DNA of 64,000 bases, taken from the NCBI RefSeq assembly GCF_024722015.1, contig NZ_JANQBD010000011.1, forward strand, positions 186,001 through 250,000. The letters run 5' to 3'. This document shows positions 1-9,779 of this stretch, in pieces. The stretch's first letter is position 1. Every line of letters starts with the position of its first letter. The stretch is from Paenibacillus radicis (ex Xue et al. 2023) (GTDB lineage Bacteria > Bacillota > Bacilli > Paenibacillales > NBRC-103111). The notes under the pieces were generated by a model. It was given only the letters and a program-made list of their open reading frames with translations. It was not told the DNA's origin and made no database searches. Position numbers and translations under genes: made by a program.

Positions 1-194
1 ATAACAGAAGGTTGTATGGCCTTCAATTTCTCAATAAGCTCTTGTCTGAAGCCTTGGATATGAGCGACTTCGGAGTTCTCGCCTACCCAGATTCCGTCGT
101 ATACGACTCCACCTAAATGCTCTACGAAGTGTCCGTAAATGTCGGGATTAATGAGCCCTATCTCTTCTCCCAGCCTAATGTCAATTTTAGTCAT
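1..194 (-). CDS. alpha-N-arabinofuranosidase, GH51 family (N-terminal part, runs off the window)
   Basis: The first 64 or so residues are present. They contain YGHFVEHLGG and YDGIWVGENS, which match the N-terminus of the complete GH51 enzyme just upstream at 494-2026 ([20 protein letters not shown]). The family cleaves terminal alpha-L-arabinofuranosyl residues from arabinan and arabinoxylan fragments, usually inside the cell; no signal peptide is seen. The ATG at 194 is preferred over the in-frame ATG at 200 because AGGAG lies 7 nt before it. It is the last visible gene of the minus-strand transporter operon. The catalytic part lies outside the window, so activity cannot be judged. Confidence 0.85.
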   Translation of the reverse strand, partial: MTKIDIRLGEEIGLINPDIYGHFVEHLGGVVYDGIWVGENSEVAHIQGFRQELIEKLKAIQPSV

Positions 195-210
195 CCTCAT
201 TCTCCTGCCC

Positions 211-474
211 TTACCATTTGGGAGTCAAAGGATAGGGGCATCCCTTATCCTTTATTTTAGTCCGGATTTGCACAAAACAGCCGCAATATTTGCACGTTCC
301 TCCGAGTGTATAACCCGTGCAACTGGCACATTGAGCAAGGCGCCTGGTGCTTGTTGCCTCGTCGGCAAGCTCTACATGCCGAGAATCGATCAGCATTTGC
401 AGCATAGCCTTTATTTTCTCCGGTGTGACATGTATCGTTTCCGAACAGTCCTTGCATGGCCCCTGTCTTTTCAT
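211..474 (-). CDS. small Cys-rich protein, DUF6171-like
   Basis: An 87-residue protein with Cys pairs at C7/C10 and C49/C52 and a CKYCGC cluster at 61-66, ending PLTPKW. The pattern suggests one or two structural zinc sites and resembles the DUF6171 family, whose function is unknown to me. GGGAGG stands 7 nt before the ATG. It sits 19 nt after the GH51 gene and just before a second GH51 gene, so it is probably co-transcribed with the arabinoside genes. I infer no enzymatic role. Confidence 0.7.
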   Translation of the reverse strand: MKRQGPCKDCSETIHVTPEKIKAMLQMLIDSRHVELADEATSTRRLAQCASCTGYTLGGTCKYCGCFVQIRTKIKDKGCPYPLTPKW

Positions 475-493
475 CGGGGTACCTCCCTCGCGA

Positions 494-2026
494 TTAAGAG
501 ATCGTCAGCACGACAACAGACATCGGTGGAATATCCGCATGGAATCCTTCTTCATTCAACTGTACGCCCGTGAACAGCTCCGGCTTGACATCATTCGGAT
601 GTTCAAACGTATTATGGCTGTTCATCTTGGATGAGACCAGTATTCTACCCGTAACCTGCTTGCCGACGAATCCTTCCGTATAGCAATCCAGCGACGCGGC
701 CTGTTTCGGGTCCGTATTGCAGATGGTTATATTTAGCTTGCCTGCCACATCCATGGATGCGGACACGCTTAGCTGCGGTAGTTCTTCCCCATTGAACATG
801 TAGGTACCGCACTGAATCTCTATCGGCTGCATAACGGCATCCATGTGTACCTTAAACATTTCAAACACATGATAGGTAGGGGTCAGGATCATTTTTTCCC
901 CTTCCGTTAAAATAACGGCCTGCAGCACATTGATCGTCTGAGCAATATTTGCCATTCTTACACGGTCACAGTGATTGTTGAAAATATTCAGGCTAATCGC
1001 CGCAGAAACCGCGTCTCTCATCGTATTTTGCTGATACAGAAAGCCGGGATTCGTGCCTGGTTCAACGTCGAACCATGTACCCCATTCATCGATGATCAGC
1101 GCCACCTTCTTCTCGGGATCATATTTATCCATGATTGCCGAGTGCTTCACCACAAGCTCCTCTGTGAAATAGGCCGCCTTCATTATGCCAAACCATTCGC
1201 TTTCGTCGAAGTCGACGGCTTGTCCTCTCACTGCGTCCGGTTTTTTCAAATAAATTCGGTTGCCGTCGGGATTTTCGATTACGATGCTGTGATCTCTTAA
1301 CCTCGTGTAATAATGGAGCGCCAATCCATCCATGAAAGGTCCCGCTTCCCGCATGAGCACCTCCGTCCAGTGGTAATTGTCCCCCCTTGGACCAGCAGCG
1401 ATTTTATAGATGGCATTATCTCCATAATCCCTTACATACGTGCTGTATTGCCGGTAAAGATCCGCATAATATTCCGCTCTCATTCTGCCGCCGCAGCCCC
1501 AGTTTTCGTTGCCTATACCGAAATATGTCAACTTCCAAGGCTTTTCTCTTCCGTTTGCTTGCCGCAGGTTCGCCATCGGCGATTCACCGTCGAAGGTCAT
1601 ATATTCGACCCACTGTTGCATCTCATAAACCGTTCCGCTTCCGACATTCCCGCAAATATACGGCTCGGTCTCCAGCAATTCGCACAAATCGAAAAATTCG
1701 TGGGTACCGAAATGGTTATTCTCAACGACGCCACCCCAATGGTTGTTAATCATTCGAGCTCTCGATTCCTGAGGCCCAATGCCTTCCTTCCAATGATATT
1801 CATCGGCAAAACACCCACCCGGCCAACGCAGCATCGGAATGTTCAAATCCTTCAAAGCCTGAACAACATCATTTCGGATTCCTCGCGTATTGGGAATACC
1901 GGAATCCTTGCCGACCCAAATCCCCTCATATATACAACGTCCCAGATGCTCGGCAAAGTGTCCGTAAATGTTTCGATCTATTTTGTGAATTGCCGCTTGC
2001 GTATTGATTTTAATGCTGCTTTTCAT
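494..2026 (-). CDS. abfA: alpha-N-arabinofuranosidase, GH51 family, intracellular
   Basis: A complete 510-residue GH51 enzyme, the usual length for the intracellular family, with no signal peptide. The (beta/alpha)8 barrel carries the acid/base Glu in GIGNENWG (E174) and the nucleophile Glu in IIDEWGTWF (E314). It should release L-arabinose from short arabino-oligosaccharides after import. AGGAGG lies 8 nt before the ATG. It follows the two permease genes on the same strand, which fits uptake of arabinosylated oligosaccharides by the transporter and cytoplasmic hydrolysis. The gene symbol is by family; the exact substrate is inferred. Confidence 0.93.
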   Translation of the reverse strand: MKSSIKINTQAAIHKIDRNIYGHFAEHLGRCIYEGIWVGKDSGIPNTRGIRNDVVQALKDLNIPMLRWPGGCFADEYHWKEGIGPQESRARMINNHWGGVVENNHFGTHEFFDLCELLETEPYICGNVGSGTVYEMQQWVEYMTFDGESPMANLRQANGREKPWKLTYFGIGNENWGCGGRMRAEYYADLYRQYSTYVRDYGDNAIYKIAAGPRGDNYHWTEVLMREAGPFMDGLALHYYTRLRDHSIVIENPDGNRIYLKKPDAVRGQAVDFDESEWFGIMKAAYFTEELVVKHSAIMDKYDPEKKVALIIDEWGTWFDVEPGTNPGFLYQQNTMRDAVSAAISLNIFNNHCDRVRMANIAQTINVLQAVILTEGEKMILTPTYHVFEMFKVHMDAVMQPIEIQCGTYMFNGEELPQLSVSASMDVAGKLNITICNTDPKQAASLDCYTEGFVGKQVTGRILVSSKMNSHNTFEHPNDVKPELFTGVQLNEEGFHADIPPMSVVVLTIS

Positions 2027-2062
2027 ATTGTCAGCCTCCTGATTGAAATAATTTATGGTGGT

Positions 2063-2914
2063 TTAGCCTTTAACGCCGCCAGTGGACAAGCCTGAAATAA
2101 AAGCCTTCTGATTTAACAGGAACAAAATAATAATAGGAATGATCGCGAGCACGGCTCCGGCAATCAGCATGTCATAATTGTTGCCGTAAGGCGACATTAG
2201 TGAAGCAAGACCTATTGGAATCGTAAACATCGTATTGGTACGGAGCACGATCAAAGGCCATATAAAGCTGTTCCAGTTCTGCATCGCCAGCAGTATTCCC
2301 ATTGCACCGAACGCCGGCTGCATCAAGGGGGCCATAATTCGGAAAAATATACCGAACTCCGAGCATCCATCGATCCTTCCCGCATCCATAAAGTCCTTGG
2401 AAATGCCCGTTACGTACTGCCGGAAGAAAAAGATCGCCATAGGCGAAACGACAAACGGCAAGATAACTCCATAATACGTATTGATTATGCCCATCTTCAC
2501 CGTGAGCTTATAGAGAGGCAGCATCAAAATTTCAAGTGGTACCATCATAACAAACAGCACCAGCATAAAAATCAAGTTTTTCCCCTTGAAGTTATATGCC
2601 CCTAAGCCGTAGCCAACCAATGAGGAAAGCAACAGAGAGAATACGGTATGAAGAGCAGTTATGCCAAGACTATTTCTGTACCAGTACAAATAAACGCTAC
2701 CCTTGCCTGAGAATAAAAGCTTATAGTTGTCAAGATTCATCAGGCTCGGGATAATCCTGAAATCCATACCGCTTCGGAATAGCTCCTTGGAGCTCTTAAA
2801 AGATGCCATAAACATGTAGTAGAGAGGAAATAGGACAATAAAGCATACGATGAGGAAGAAAGTAATCATTAATACCATTAACAACTTCCTTCTAGTATTA
2901 GTATTCACCGTCAT
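2063..2914 (-). CDS. carbohydrate ABC transporter permease (MalG type)
   Basis: A 283-residue integral membrane protein with about six hydrophobic segments. The cytoplasmic EAA loop near residues 176-195 (DAGRIDGCSEFGIF...P) contacts the ATPase. This is the second permease of a CUT1 sugar importer. Its ATG overlaps the stop of the upstream permease by 4 nt (ATGA), and GGAG lies 5 nt before it, so translation is probably coupled. No ATPase gene lies in the operon; such importers commonly share an MsmX-type ATPase encoded elsewhere. Confidence 0.92.
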   Translation of the reverse strand: MTVNTNTRRKLLMVLMITFFLIVCFIVLFPLYYMFMASFKSSKELFRSGMDFRIIPSLMNLDNYKLLFSGKGSVYLYWYRNSLGITALHTVFSLLLSSLVGYGLGAYNFKGKNLIFMLVLFVMMVPLEILMLPLYKLTVKMGIINTYYGVILPFVVSPMAIFFFRQYVTGISKDFMDAGRIDGCSEFGIFFRIMAPLMQPAFGAMGILLAMQNWNSFIWPLIVLRTNTMFTIPIGLASLMSPYGNNYDMLIAGAVLAIIPIIILFLLNQKAFISGLSTGGVKG

Positions 2915-3906
2915 TCACTCTCCTTCTTAAACAGTCCGAACATTTTCAACTGTACCAAATTAACCGTCAGTACGATCAGGAGCAAGGTAATGCCAATTGC
3001 GGACCCCATCCCCATATCATTTCGTTGAAATGCTTGCTGGTAAATAAACCTGACGATGGTAAGCCCGATATCTCCCGGCATGCCTTCGTTCCAGAACACA
3101 TAGCTTTCTCCGAACATTCTGTATCCTTCAAAGATGCCTATCGTCAAGGTGTAGATGATAATGGGCTTTAAGAGCGGTAGCGTTATCCAGTAAAACTTGG
3201 AAAACACACTGGCTCCGTCCATTTCAGCCGATTCGTATAATTCCTCAGGGATGCTTTGAAGACCGGCCAGGTAATATACCATATTAATACCGGCAGTTCT
3301 CCATGTATTGAGAATGACCATCAGCATCATTCCCGTACTATAGTTAAGAATCCAATTTTGGGGAGAAATACCGAACTTGGCGATAACGGAATTAATGAAT
3401 GCCGTATCTGCTTCACCAAACATAAGCCTGAAGGAAACACCAGCTACGATAACGGAGGTTAATGCCGGGATGAAAATGATCGACTTAAACAATGTTTTTC
3501 CTTTGGTCAATTTGGAATTCAGAAAAACGGCGAACACAATCGGGATCGGGATTAATAACAGAAGCGATAAAATCGTGTAGATCGTATTCGTTTTCAGAGC
3601 ATTGAAAAAATGCTCGTCAAACATTCTTCGGTAGTTATCGAGACCTATAAATTTGCTGCTGCTAAGCCCGTGCACCTCTTGAAAGCTCATGCTGATCGTA
3701 GACGCTGTAGGGTACAAAAAAAAGATGAGAAACGATAAAAGAAATGGCGCTACAAAGAGATAAGGGGCAAACTTTTCCGAGAAAAATATTCTTTTCAAAC
3801 TGAATGCTTTGTTTGACCTGGGCTTTTGGCCATAAACCTGTCGAATGGCTTCTTTATTCAAATACTTCATCTCCATAAGCATGACGGCTGTTGAAAGCGG
3901 TTGCAT
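2911..3906 (-). CDS. sugar ABC transporter permease (MalF/LacF type)
   Basis: First permease of the importer. A charged N-terminus is followed by hydrophobic segments and an EAA loop (ELYESAEMDGASVF) in the C-terminal half. The longest reading frame starts at 3906, but that ATG lies inside a hairpin (3882-3928) and has GGAG only 2 nt away. Starts at 3882, 3876 or 3870, giving products beginning MLMEMKYL, MEMKYL or MKYL, are more plausible. It follows the binding-protein gene by about 40 nt and overlaps the next permease. It should pair with the MalG-type protein in the membrane. Confidence 0.9.
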   Translation of the reverse strand: MQPLSTAVMLMEMKYLNKEAIRQVYGQKPRSNKAFSLKRIFFSEKFAPYLFVAPFLLSFLIFFLYPTASTISMSFQEVHGLSSSKFIGLDNYRRMFDEHFFNALKTNTIYTILSLLLLIPIPIVFAVFLNSKLTKGKTLFKSIIFIPALTSVIVAGVSFRLMFGEADTAFINSVIAKFGISPQNWILNYSTGMMLMVILNTWRTAGINMVYYLAGLQSIPEELYESAEMDGASVFSKFYWITLPLLKPIIIYTLTIGIFEGYRMFGESYVFWNEGMPGDIGLTIVRFIYQQAFQRNDMGMGSAIGITLLLIVLTVNLVQLKMFGLFKKESE

Positions 3907-3928
3907 ATCTCCGTTTCTGCAGCCGTCA
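3882..3928 (-). other. stem-loop between binding protein and permease genes
   Basis: TGACGGCTG at 3882-3890 pairs with CAGCCGTCA at 3920-3928. There is no U-run. A hairpin at this place in binding-protein operons often protects the upstream mRNA, which gives more binding protein than permease. It also overlaps possible start codons of the permease gene. Confidence 0.55.
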
Positions 3929-3945
3929 GCAATATAATCTGCCTG

Positions 3946-5262
3946 CTACTTCTTCTGTTTGCGGAGCTCGGCTGCAGCAGCTTTTAATGCCTGTTCGGGA
4001 GTTTGCGATTGATCCTTCAACGACTTGAACATGACATTGGAATTGACCAAGTCCTGGGAAGCGGAGCTCAGCTCGCTCATATTCGGCGATTTGATCTCAT
4101 CCTTCATGCCCAGAAGTACATTGAATATGACCTCATTGCTGAAATAGGGGTCGGGCTTCTGCAACTCCGGATTATTCCAGACATCCCATCTGATCGGGTC
4201 GAACTTCAACTCCTGCCAAATCCTCACATTCGATTCCTTGGTCAGCTTCGCATACGCAAGGAACTTTGTGGCTGCGTCCTGGTTTTTGCTCTGCTTCGTA
4301 ACGGCCGTGCCGGTTCCTCCCATACCTGCGGATCTTACGTTGCCATTTTCCCAAACAGGCATCGGTCGAACCAAAATTTTCCCCTTCAAATCAGGCATGT
4401 ATTCCAAAAATCTGCTCATGTACCACATCGGCATGATCAGCGAAGCCGCTCCTCCCTTGTTCATAAATGTAAAAAATTCCTCCGCTCCAGTATTGCCACC
4501 CGGCATCGGGACTGCGACTTTGTCCTTATCTATCATATCCTTCATCGCCTGTAGCGTCTTGATATTGATTTCGTTGTCAAGCGTAACATCGCCCTTTTTA
4601 TCCAAATAGTCGGATCCTCGCTGAATGATCATAGGCCAGAATGGTCTTTGACCTGTTACCTCGAAGGAGGTCATCGGCTTGCCGGTTGCAACCAGCACCT
4701 TTTTGCCGGCTTCGATATAATCATTCCAGGTTTTTATGGTATCCGCATTTACGCCAGCCTTATCCAGAAGCTCCTTATTGTAATACACGACTGTAGCGCC
4801 GACATGGAAATCGATCCCGTAATACTTTCCGTTTTTACTGTAAATATCGAATCGGGATTGAATGAACTTATCTTTCTCAGGCTCGATAATGTTGTTCAAT
4901 TCTACCAGCTGGATATCGCCTTTAAGAAAGTTTTGAAAATAGTTAATGTTGATATCGCTAATGTCCGGTGCTCCTACTCCGGATTGAAGGGCGATGAGCA
5001 GCTTATTGTGCATTTCCGCATTGGGATACGTGTCAATCGTCAGTTCAATCGGCTGATTGGGATTACTTTTATTCCAAAGCTCCGCCGTTTTTTCATAATA
5101 CTTCTTATGAAGCTCCTGGAAGGTCCACAATGACAGCTTAACCGGTTTCGGCGCACCCGGATTACTGTCCTTGGCCTCACTGGCCCCGTCACTGCTGCAG
5201 CCCGACAGAATGGTTGTCAACAGAACTGCGGATACAGCTGCAATAGAAGTTGCTTTTCTCAT
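3946..5262 (-). CDS. extracellular sugar-binding lipoprotein (ABC importer)
   Basis: A 438-residue family 1 solute-binding protein. The signal peptide ends in a lipobox (ILSGC, lipidated Cys22), followed by a Ser/Asp/Ala-rich linker and the two-lobed binding fold (LSLWTFQELHKKYY at the start of the fold, YYNKELLDKAGV in the middle). AAGGGGGAA precedes the ATG. It heads the importer operon, after YesMN-type regulators on the same strand. The ligand is probably an arabino- or xylo-oligosaccharide, inferred from the GH51 neighbours. Confidence 0.92.
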   Translation of the reverse strand: MRKATSIAAVSAVLLTTILSGCSSDGASEAKDSNPGAPKPVKLSLWTFQELHKKYYEKTAELWNKSNPNQPIELTIDTYPNAEMHNKLLIALQSGVGAPDISDININYFQNFLKGDIQLVELNNIIEPEKDKFIQSRFDIYSKNGKYYGIDFHVGATVVYYNKELLDKAGVNADTIKTWNDYIEAGKKVLVATGKPMTSFEVTGQRPFWPMIIQRGSDYLDKKGDVTLDNEINIKTLQAMKDMIDKDKVAVPMPGGNTGAEEFFTFMNKGGAASLIMPMWYMSRFLEYMPDLKGKILVRPMPVWENGNVRSAGMGGTGTAVTKQSKNQDAATKFLAYAKLTKESNVRIWQELKFDPIRWDVWNNPELQKPDPYFSNEVIFNVLLGMKDEIKSPNMSELSSASQDLVNSNVMFKSLKDQSQTPEQALKAAAAELRKQKK

Positions 5263-5295
5263 AGAATCGTTCCCCCTTAAAAAAGATGTTGTTAA

Positions 5296-5316
5296 GTAAA
5301 CGAAACGTTTGTTTAC
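5296..5316. promoter_or_regulatory. palindromic operator candidate upstream of the sugar-binding gene
   Basis: A near-palindrome with GTAAAC and GTTTAC arms around AAACGTTT, 34 nt upstream of the binding-protein start. It could be a LacI-type or cre-like site, or the target of the neighbouring AraC-type response regulator. It does not match the known AraR box. The assignment is tentative. Confidence 0.35.
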
Positions 5317-5417
5317 CTGTAACTAATTATAAAAACAAACATCACTTTGCCGAACTCCATTTTTTTATAAAAAACTATAAATTTTTGATAAGTGAATCGA
5401 TCCCGTCTATTTCTGCT

Positions 5418-7055
5418 TCACTTCCTACAGCTCTGCTCATATTCAAGGGGTGTCATGCCCGTTACTTCCCTAAACACTTTAAAGAAATAATTATAGTTAT
5501 TAAACCCAACACTGCTGACAATTTCCTTTAGCTTAAGCTCGCCGTTCTCGATACACTGTTTAGCATACTCTACCCTGACATGATTCAAATATTCAGCAAA
5601 GCCTATTCGGCATTCTTCCTTAAACAGTCTGCTGATATAGGAGCTGCTTGCACCCGCGAAATCAGCGACATCCTTCAAGGAAAAGTCGCTGCTGTAGTTG
5701 CGATGTATATACTCGACAGCTTTTTTCGTTATATTGCTTAGTCCACTCTCTAATTTCATTAGCCTTAGCATCGATATCAGTTTATCGTATAAATTCACGA
5801 CCCAAGCTTTAATATCCATAAGGGTTTCGTACTTCTGTATCAGATTGTAAGGAATGTCCTCTGCCGTATACAGCCTGGCTATCTCGATTCCCGTGTCCTT
5901 GCAAATTTTGTTTACAATATTGATCAATTCGGCACATATCATCTGGGTAGATTTGCTACCCAGCCTCATACTCGAGATCTTGCCAAAAATGACATCCAAC
6001 CTGCTTTTCACCTCCTTCTCATCTTGGTTTTTTAGGGCTGCATAAATGGCTTTTTCATCTTTTATATCCAAACAGAAAAAGCTTTCGTCCTTTTTATGAG
6101 GGGTACTCTCTATAAAAATACTGTTTTTTCCTTTGTAAAACTTGTCCCTCAATACGGTCTCCGCGTGGTTGTAAGCCTGAGGCAGTTTGGTCAATTCCGT
6201 GCAAACCTTGCTTACGCCGAAACATGCCGTTATATTCAAATATTTTTTAATTTCCGATCTCACTCGGTTTAGAATCGTATACAAGGTATTGTAGATATAC
6301 ATCGTGCTCTTCAACGGACCTAATGAGAAAATAATTGCAAACTTTCCTTTTGCCATATGCACGATGACGGATTTTTCCCAATCCTTTAGAATTTCCTTCG
6401 ATATCTCCATGAAGGTGTGGAGCACTACGTCCACTTCTTGAGAAGAAAATTTTTCTTCAAGCAATCGAAAATCATCAATTTCGGCTATAGTCACCATCAA
6501 GTTTTCCGTCTCCAGCTTCACATCAAGAGCGTGCAGCCTCCCTGTGATCTCCTCCACATCCGACAGGCTCCCCTCCAGCAGTTTCCGGATAAACGTTTGA
6601 CGCAAAACAGCCTTGCTGGTCGTCAGCTCTTTATCGATATTGCTCTGTCTGTCGCGTTCATTCCAATACGAATGAATAGAGTTCCGAGCCGTATTCAAAA
6701 TATTCAATAAAAATGACGCATCCAAACGATGCTTTAGCACGTAGTCCATAGCGCCATTCTTCATGCTTTGTCGTACATAATCGAAATCGTCATAAGCACT
6801 CAGTGCAATAATACTGATCTGCGGGAAGTTTTTTTCCAAATATTCGATCAATCCGATGCCGTTTAATCCAGGCATATTGATATCGGTAATGATAATATCG
6901 GGAGTTTCTTTTTGAATAAGCTGGACGGCATGGTTTCCGTTATGGGCATCCTCCATTATATAAAACCCCGCGCTCTCCCAATGGATCATCGTCTTCAAAA
7001 CGGTTCTGGAAACCGCATCGTCATCAACTATGAGCACCTTCAGCATCTTTGACAT
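5418..7055 (-). CDS. yesN: response regulator, AraC-type output (YesN-like)
   Basis: About 545 residues. The N-terminal receiver domain has acidic residues DDD at 11-13, the phosphoacceptor Asp58 (IIITDINMPG) and a conserved Lys near 107. A long linker of about 300 residues leads to a C-terminal AraC helix-turn-helix pair of about 100 residues (FSLKDVADFAGASSSYISRLFKEE, then IVSSVGFNNYNYFFKVFRE). The ATG at 7055 is chosen because AGGAGG lies 8 nt before it; an upstream ATG at 7064 lacks that spacing. It overlaps the kinase gene by about 30 nt. It probably activates the downstream importer operon. Confidence 0.92.
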   Translation of the reverse strand: MSKMLKVLIVDDDAVSRTVLKTMIHWESAGFYIMEDAHNGNHAVQLIQKETPDIIITDINMPGLNGIGLIEYLEKNFPQISIIALSAYDDFDYVRQSMKNGAMDYVLKHRLDASFLLNILNTARNSIHSYWNERDRQSNIDKELTTSKAVLRQTFIRKLLEGSLSDVEEITGRLHALDVKLETENLMVTIAEIDDFRLLEEKFSSQEVDVVLHTFMEISKEILKDWEKSVIVHMAKGKFAIIFSLGPLKSTMYIYNTLYTILNRVRSEIKKYLNITACFGVSKVCTELTKLPQAYNHAETVLRDKFYKGKNSIFIESTPHKKDESFFCLDIKDEKAIYAALKNQDEKEVKSRLDVIFGKISSMRLGSKSTQMICAELINIVNKICKDTGIEIARLYTAEDIPYNLIQKYETLMDIKAWVVNLYDKLISMLRLMKLESGLSNITKKAVEYIHRNYSSDFSLKDVADFAGASSSYISRLFKEECRIGFAEYLNHVRVEYAKQCIENGELKLKEIVSSVGFNNYNYFFKVFREVTGMTPLEYEQSCRK

Positions 7056-8898
7056 CGTCTTCACCTCCTGCGGTAGGAATTGTTATTTCAACAGTCGTAA
7101 ACAGATTTGGCACGCAATGAATCGATAGTCCGAATTTTTCACCGAAGTACAGCTTTATTCTTTCGTCAACATTCCGAATCCCTATACCGCTGAATCTAGA
7201 TTGATTAATCGTTGTTGTTTGCTGCAGCAGACTATTTAACGTATGTTCGTCCATCCCGACACCATTATCGGTAATCGTAATTTTTAATTCATTTTGAACC
7301 CGGTAACCTTTTATAATAATCAAGCCCTGTCCTTCCATAGGCTCAATTCCATGCAGCAGGCAATTTTCCACAATCGGCTGCAAAGCGAACTTCAAAATAT
7401 GACAATCCAGAATATCCTCCTCAATCTCAAAATGCACCATGAACTTGTCATAATACCGGTAAGCCATAATGTTTAAATAGTTTTTGACATATTCGATCTC
7501 CTCTCTAATACTGATCAGCTCGCTACCTTTTCCCATACATCCGTGCAGCAAGCTGATCAAGGAAGTGATGAGGTTGGATATGTTGTTGGCCTTCTGTACA
7601 TTAGCCAGCCATCTGACGGTATTCAAGGAATTCGATAAAAAATGCGGATTGATCTGTGCTTGTAACGATTTTAGTTCTGCAAGCCTTTTCAATTTTTCCT
7701 TCATTTTGACTTCATCAATCAAATATTGCAGCTCACTGACCATTTGATTGAAGTTTGTCGTTACTTTCCCCAATTCATCGCTGCTTCTATCGTCAATCTG
7801 GACGACTAAATTGCCCAGCTTCACGTTATTCATCGAATCGATAAGACACTTTAGAGGAGAGGAGATGCTTTTGGATACGTAATAAGACAGAAGCAGCGCA
7901 AGCACAAAACAACTAATACCGAGTACCAATATATAAAAACTTATTTTTACCGATTCATGATCCAAATAAGAAAAGGGTATGGTGCTTACTACATACCAAT
8001 CGGCACGTGGTATATATGTATACGCGATCAAATGACGCTTACCGGCAATCGTGGTGTTGAATGAGTATGTCTCGGTAACCCTATTCTGTTTAAGCTCATC
8101 AATCAGCGTGTCATCAGGGTAAGGCGTGGCGACCTTATGCTGCGGATTTTGACTCGATATAACGGTACCTTTCCCGTTCACTATAAAAATATGGGAACCA
8201 GCTCCCAGAGTAATGTCTCTGAACTTATTGAATATATACTTCACGTCAATTCTCATGATCATATACCCAATTGGAAGTCCTTCAAACGATTTAAAGCTTC
8301 TGGACAACAAAATCCCCGCTTCCCCGTAATTACTGAAACGGGAGCTTGTATTCCGTGCAAGCTCTTCATTATCCTGATTTTGAATTGTCCAGACGGGAAC
8401 GCCATTTTTAATTATCGTTTCTTCAAATAGTTCGTTTAAATAATCGGATTTCAAATTAAATTTGAAGCTAATATCCCCGTAGGCAATCACTTTCTCCTTG
8501 TTTCTTGTATAAACTAGAACATCGGACACACTGTGAAAAAAAGAAAATCGTTTAGCCAACATTTCCTGAATCTTGATTTGCGCCACATTCTTTTCCCATT
8601 CGCTCATTGTATTGAAGCCACCCATTATTTGTTGAACGAGATCGGAGAATGCAATGTCAACGCTGTCATTTTCAAGCTTTATAAGTTCATTTACTATATT
8701 TTCGCTGACTTGGTACATCAGTTGGATGGAGGCCGTGCTAATTTTCGTTCTTATTGCATCGCTTGATATGTAATAAGAAAATATTCCAATAATGAGCATG
8801 GGGAGCAAGGAAAGAACAGCAAAGGAGATGAGCAGCCTGTTTTGAATCTTGATCTTACGGATTAGTTGGTTGATGTTAAATGTCATAGTCTCACTCAT
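7024..8898 (-). CDS. yesM: sensor histidine kinase (YesM-like)
   Basis: A 624-residue membrane kinase. TM1 lies near residues 20-40, an extracellular sensor of about 260 residues follows, TM2 lies near 305-330 and a HAMP domain near 335-385. The kinase core has the phospho-His in QINPHFLSNSLNTV, and the ATPase domain has ITDNGVGMD and the glycine-rich FSGIGIRNV. The His-kinase subtype is the one that pairs with YesN regulators. It probably senses an external saccharide, perhaps with the binding protein, and phosphorylates the adjacent regulator. The start could also be the ATG at 8886. Confidence 0.92.
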   Translation of the reverse strand: MSETMTFNINQLIRKIKIQNRLLISFAVLSLLPMLIIGIFSYYISSDAIRTKISTASIQLMYQVSENIVNELIKLENDSVDIAFSDLVQQIMGGFNTMSEWEKNVAQIKIQEMLAKRFSFFHSVSDVLVYTRNKEKVIAYGDISFKFNLKSDYLNELFEETIIKNGVPVWTIQNQDNEELARNTSSRFSNYGEAGILLSRSFKSFEGLPIGYMIMRIDVKYIFNKFRDITLGAGSHIFIVNGKGTVISSQNPQHKVATPYPDDTLIDELKQNRVTETYSFNTTIAGKRHLIAYTYIPRADWYVVSTIPFSYLDHESVKISFYILVLGISCFVLALLLSYYVSKSISSPLKCLIDSMNNVKLGNLVVQIDDRSSDELGKVTTNFNQMVSELQYLIDEVKMKEKLKRLAELKSLQAQINPHFLSNSLNTVRWLANVQKANNISNLITSLISLLHGCMGKGSELISIREEIEYVKNYLNIMAYRYYDKFMVHFEIEEDILDCHILKFALQPIVENCLLHGIEPMEGQGLIIIKGYRVQNELKITITDNGVGMDEHTLNSLLQQTTTINQSRFSGIGIRNVDERIKLYFGEKFGLSIHCVPNLFTTVEITIPTAGGEDDVKDAEGAHS

Positions 8899-9314
8899 CC
8901 TTATGTTTAGTAGATGGGGACGGCATTACATGAGCTGAAATAACCGCTTAACGGGAACTCATTCAGGAATAATTACAGAATAGCCTGCAGCAACAAAACG
9001 ATATGACCATCAACGGTTTAAAAAGTTTCTAACGAATTTAGCTCCCCAACTTAATAATCGCCGAACAATTACAGGGGCGTCAACTATAACTTGTTTTAAT
9101 GTCTTTTCTTGCACTTTTGCACACTTACCAATTTTTGTCATAAAGTAAGCGTTATCAACGTGAAGTGGCGTACCAAAAAGTAGTTAATTACTTTTGGTAC
9201 GGACTTATTTTTCAAGCCCTTCTCATCCTGATGCCCATATATTGCTTACCCAGCAGCTCAATCTTAAACATACTTTCATAAATGCCCTCTAGCTAAACTG
9301 CCCTTCATCGAAAT
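8899..9314. other. upstream region of the yesM gene, no gene seen
   Basis: No supported coding sequence. It should hold the promoter of the minus-strand kinase-regulator operon. An inverted repeat with GTACCAAAA-type arms (about 9169-9202, central TAGTTAATTA) lies about 270 nt upstream of the kinase start. Its role is unknown. Confidence 0.5.
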
Positions 9315-9343
9315 CAAAAAAAGAGCTGCATCAAATCAGCTCT
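9315..9343 (-). terminator. rho-independent terminator (minus strand)
   Basis: Stem AGAGCTG at 9322-9328 pairs with CAGCTCT at 9337-9343 and is followed on the minus strand by a U-run. The only transcript it could end is one from 9344-9780, where a decayed coding fragment lies. Confidence 0.65.
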
Positions 9344-9541
9344 GCATAATATGTAGATCCCCTTATATTAATAAATTTACCTTAAACTAAGGTCTTGATA
9401 ATTTTTAATCTAAAACTTTATTATTTGAGGACACCGGGCTTTTAGTTAACATGGACGCCGACCTTTGTCCGTAAAACGACACGATTTCATCCTCGTAGCA
9501 AGCTGCTACCGGGGGCATCAAACGCAGAGGACCTCTTACTT

Positions 9542-9770
9542 TTAAGCCATACTTGCCAGATGCTCCTCAAGAGATCCACCGCTACATGTAAAGGAGTCCA
9601 TGATGAAATAATTAACGAGACAGTGGGATAGTGCATCTTCTTGCTCCCAGAACTTTTTACTTGACCAATCCAAGCAGATCCCCCTTAAAAACGTCAAATC
9701 ATCATCAAATCTTTAACCTCTTTCTAGTACCAATTCTTGTCCAAAATGTATCGTTTAAATCTTTAGGAAG
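9542..9770 (-). pseudogene. decayed coding fragment of unknown family
   Basis: On the minus strand an open stretch of about 55 codons without a credible start (9542-9706) reads ...KKFWEQEDALSHCLV, then MDSFTCSGGSLEEHLASMA and stop. A second piece in another frame lies just upstream (LNDTFWTRIGTRKRLKI), as if one base were lost near 9706. Beyond the stop, another open stretch continues (RLMPPVAACYEDEIVSFYG). No family is recognised. A terminator at 9315 follows. I read it as the remnant of a former gene; a short expressed peptide cannot be excluded. Confidence 0.3.
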
Positions 9771-9779
9771 AGATTTACA

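Noticed and set aside
5296-5316. AraR operator
   Set aside because: The palindrome lacks the TTGTACGTACAA core of AraR sites; kept only as a generic operator candidate.
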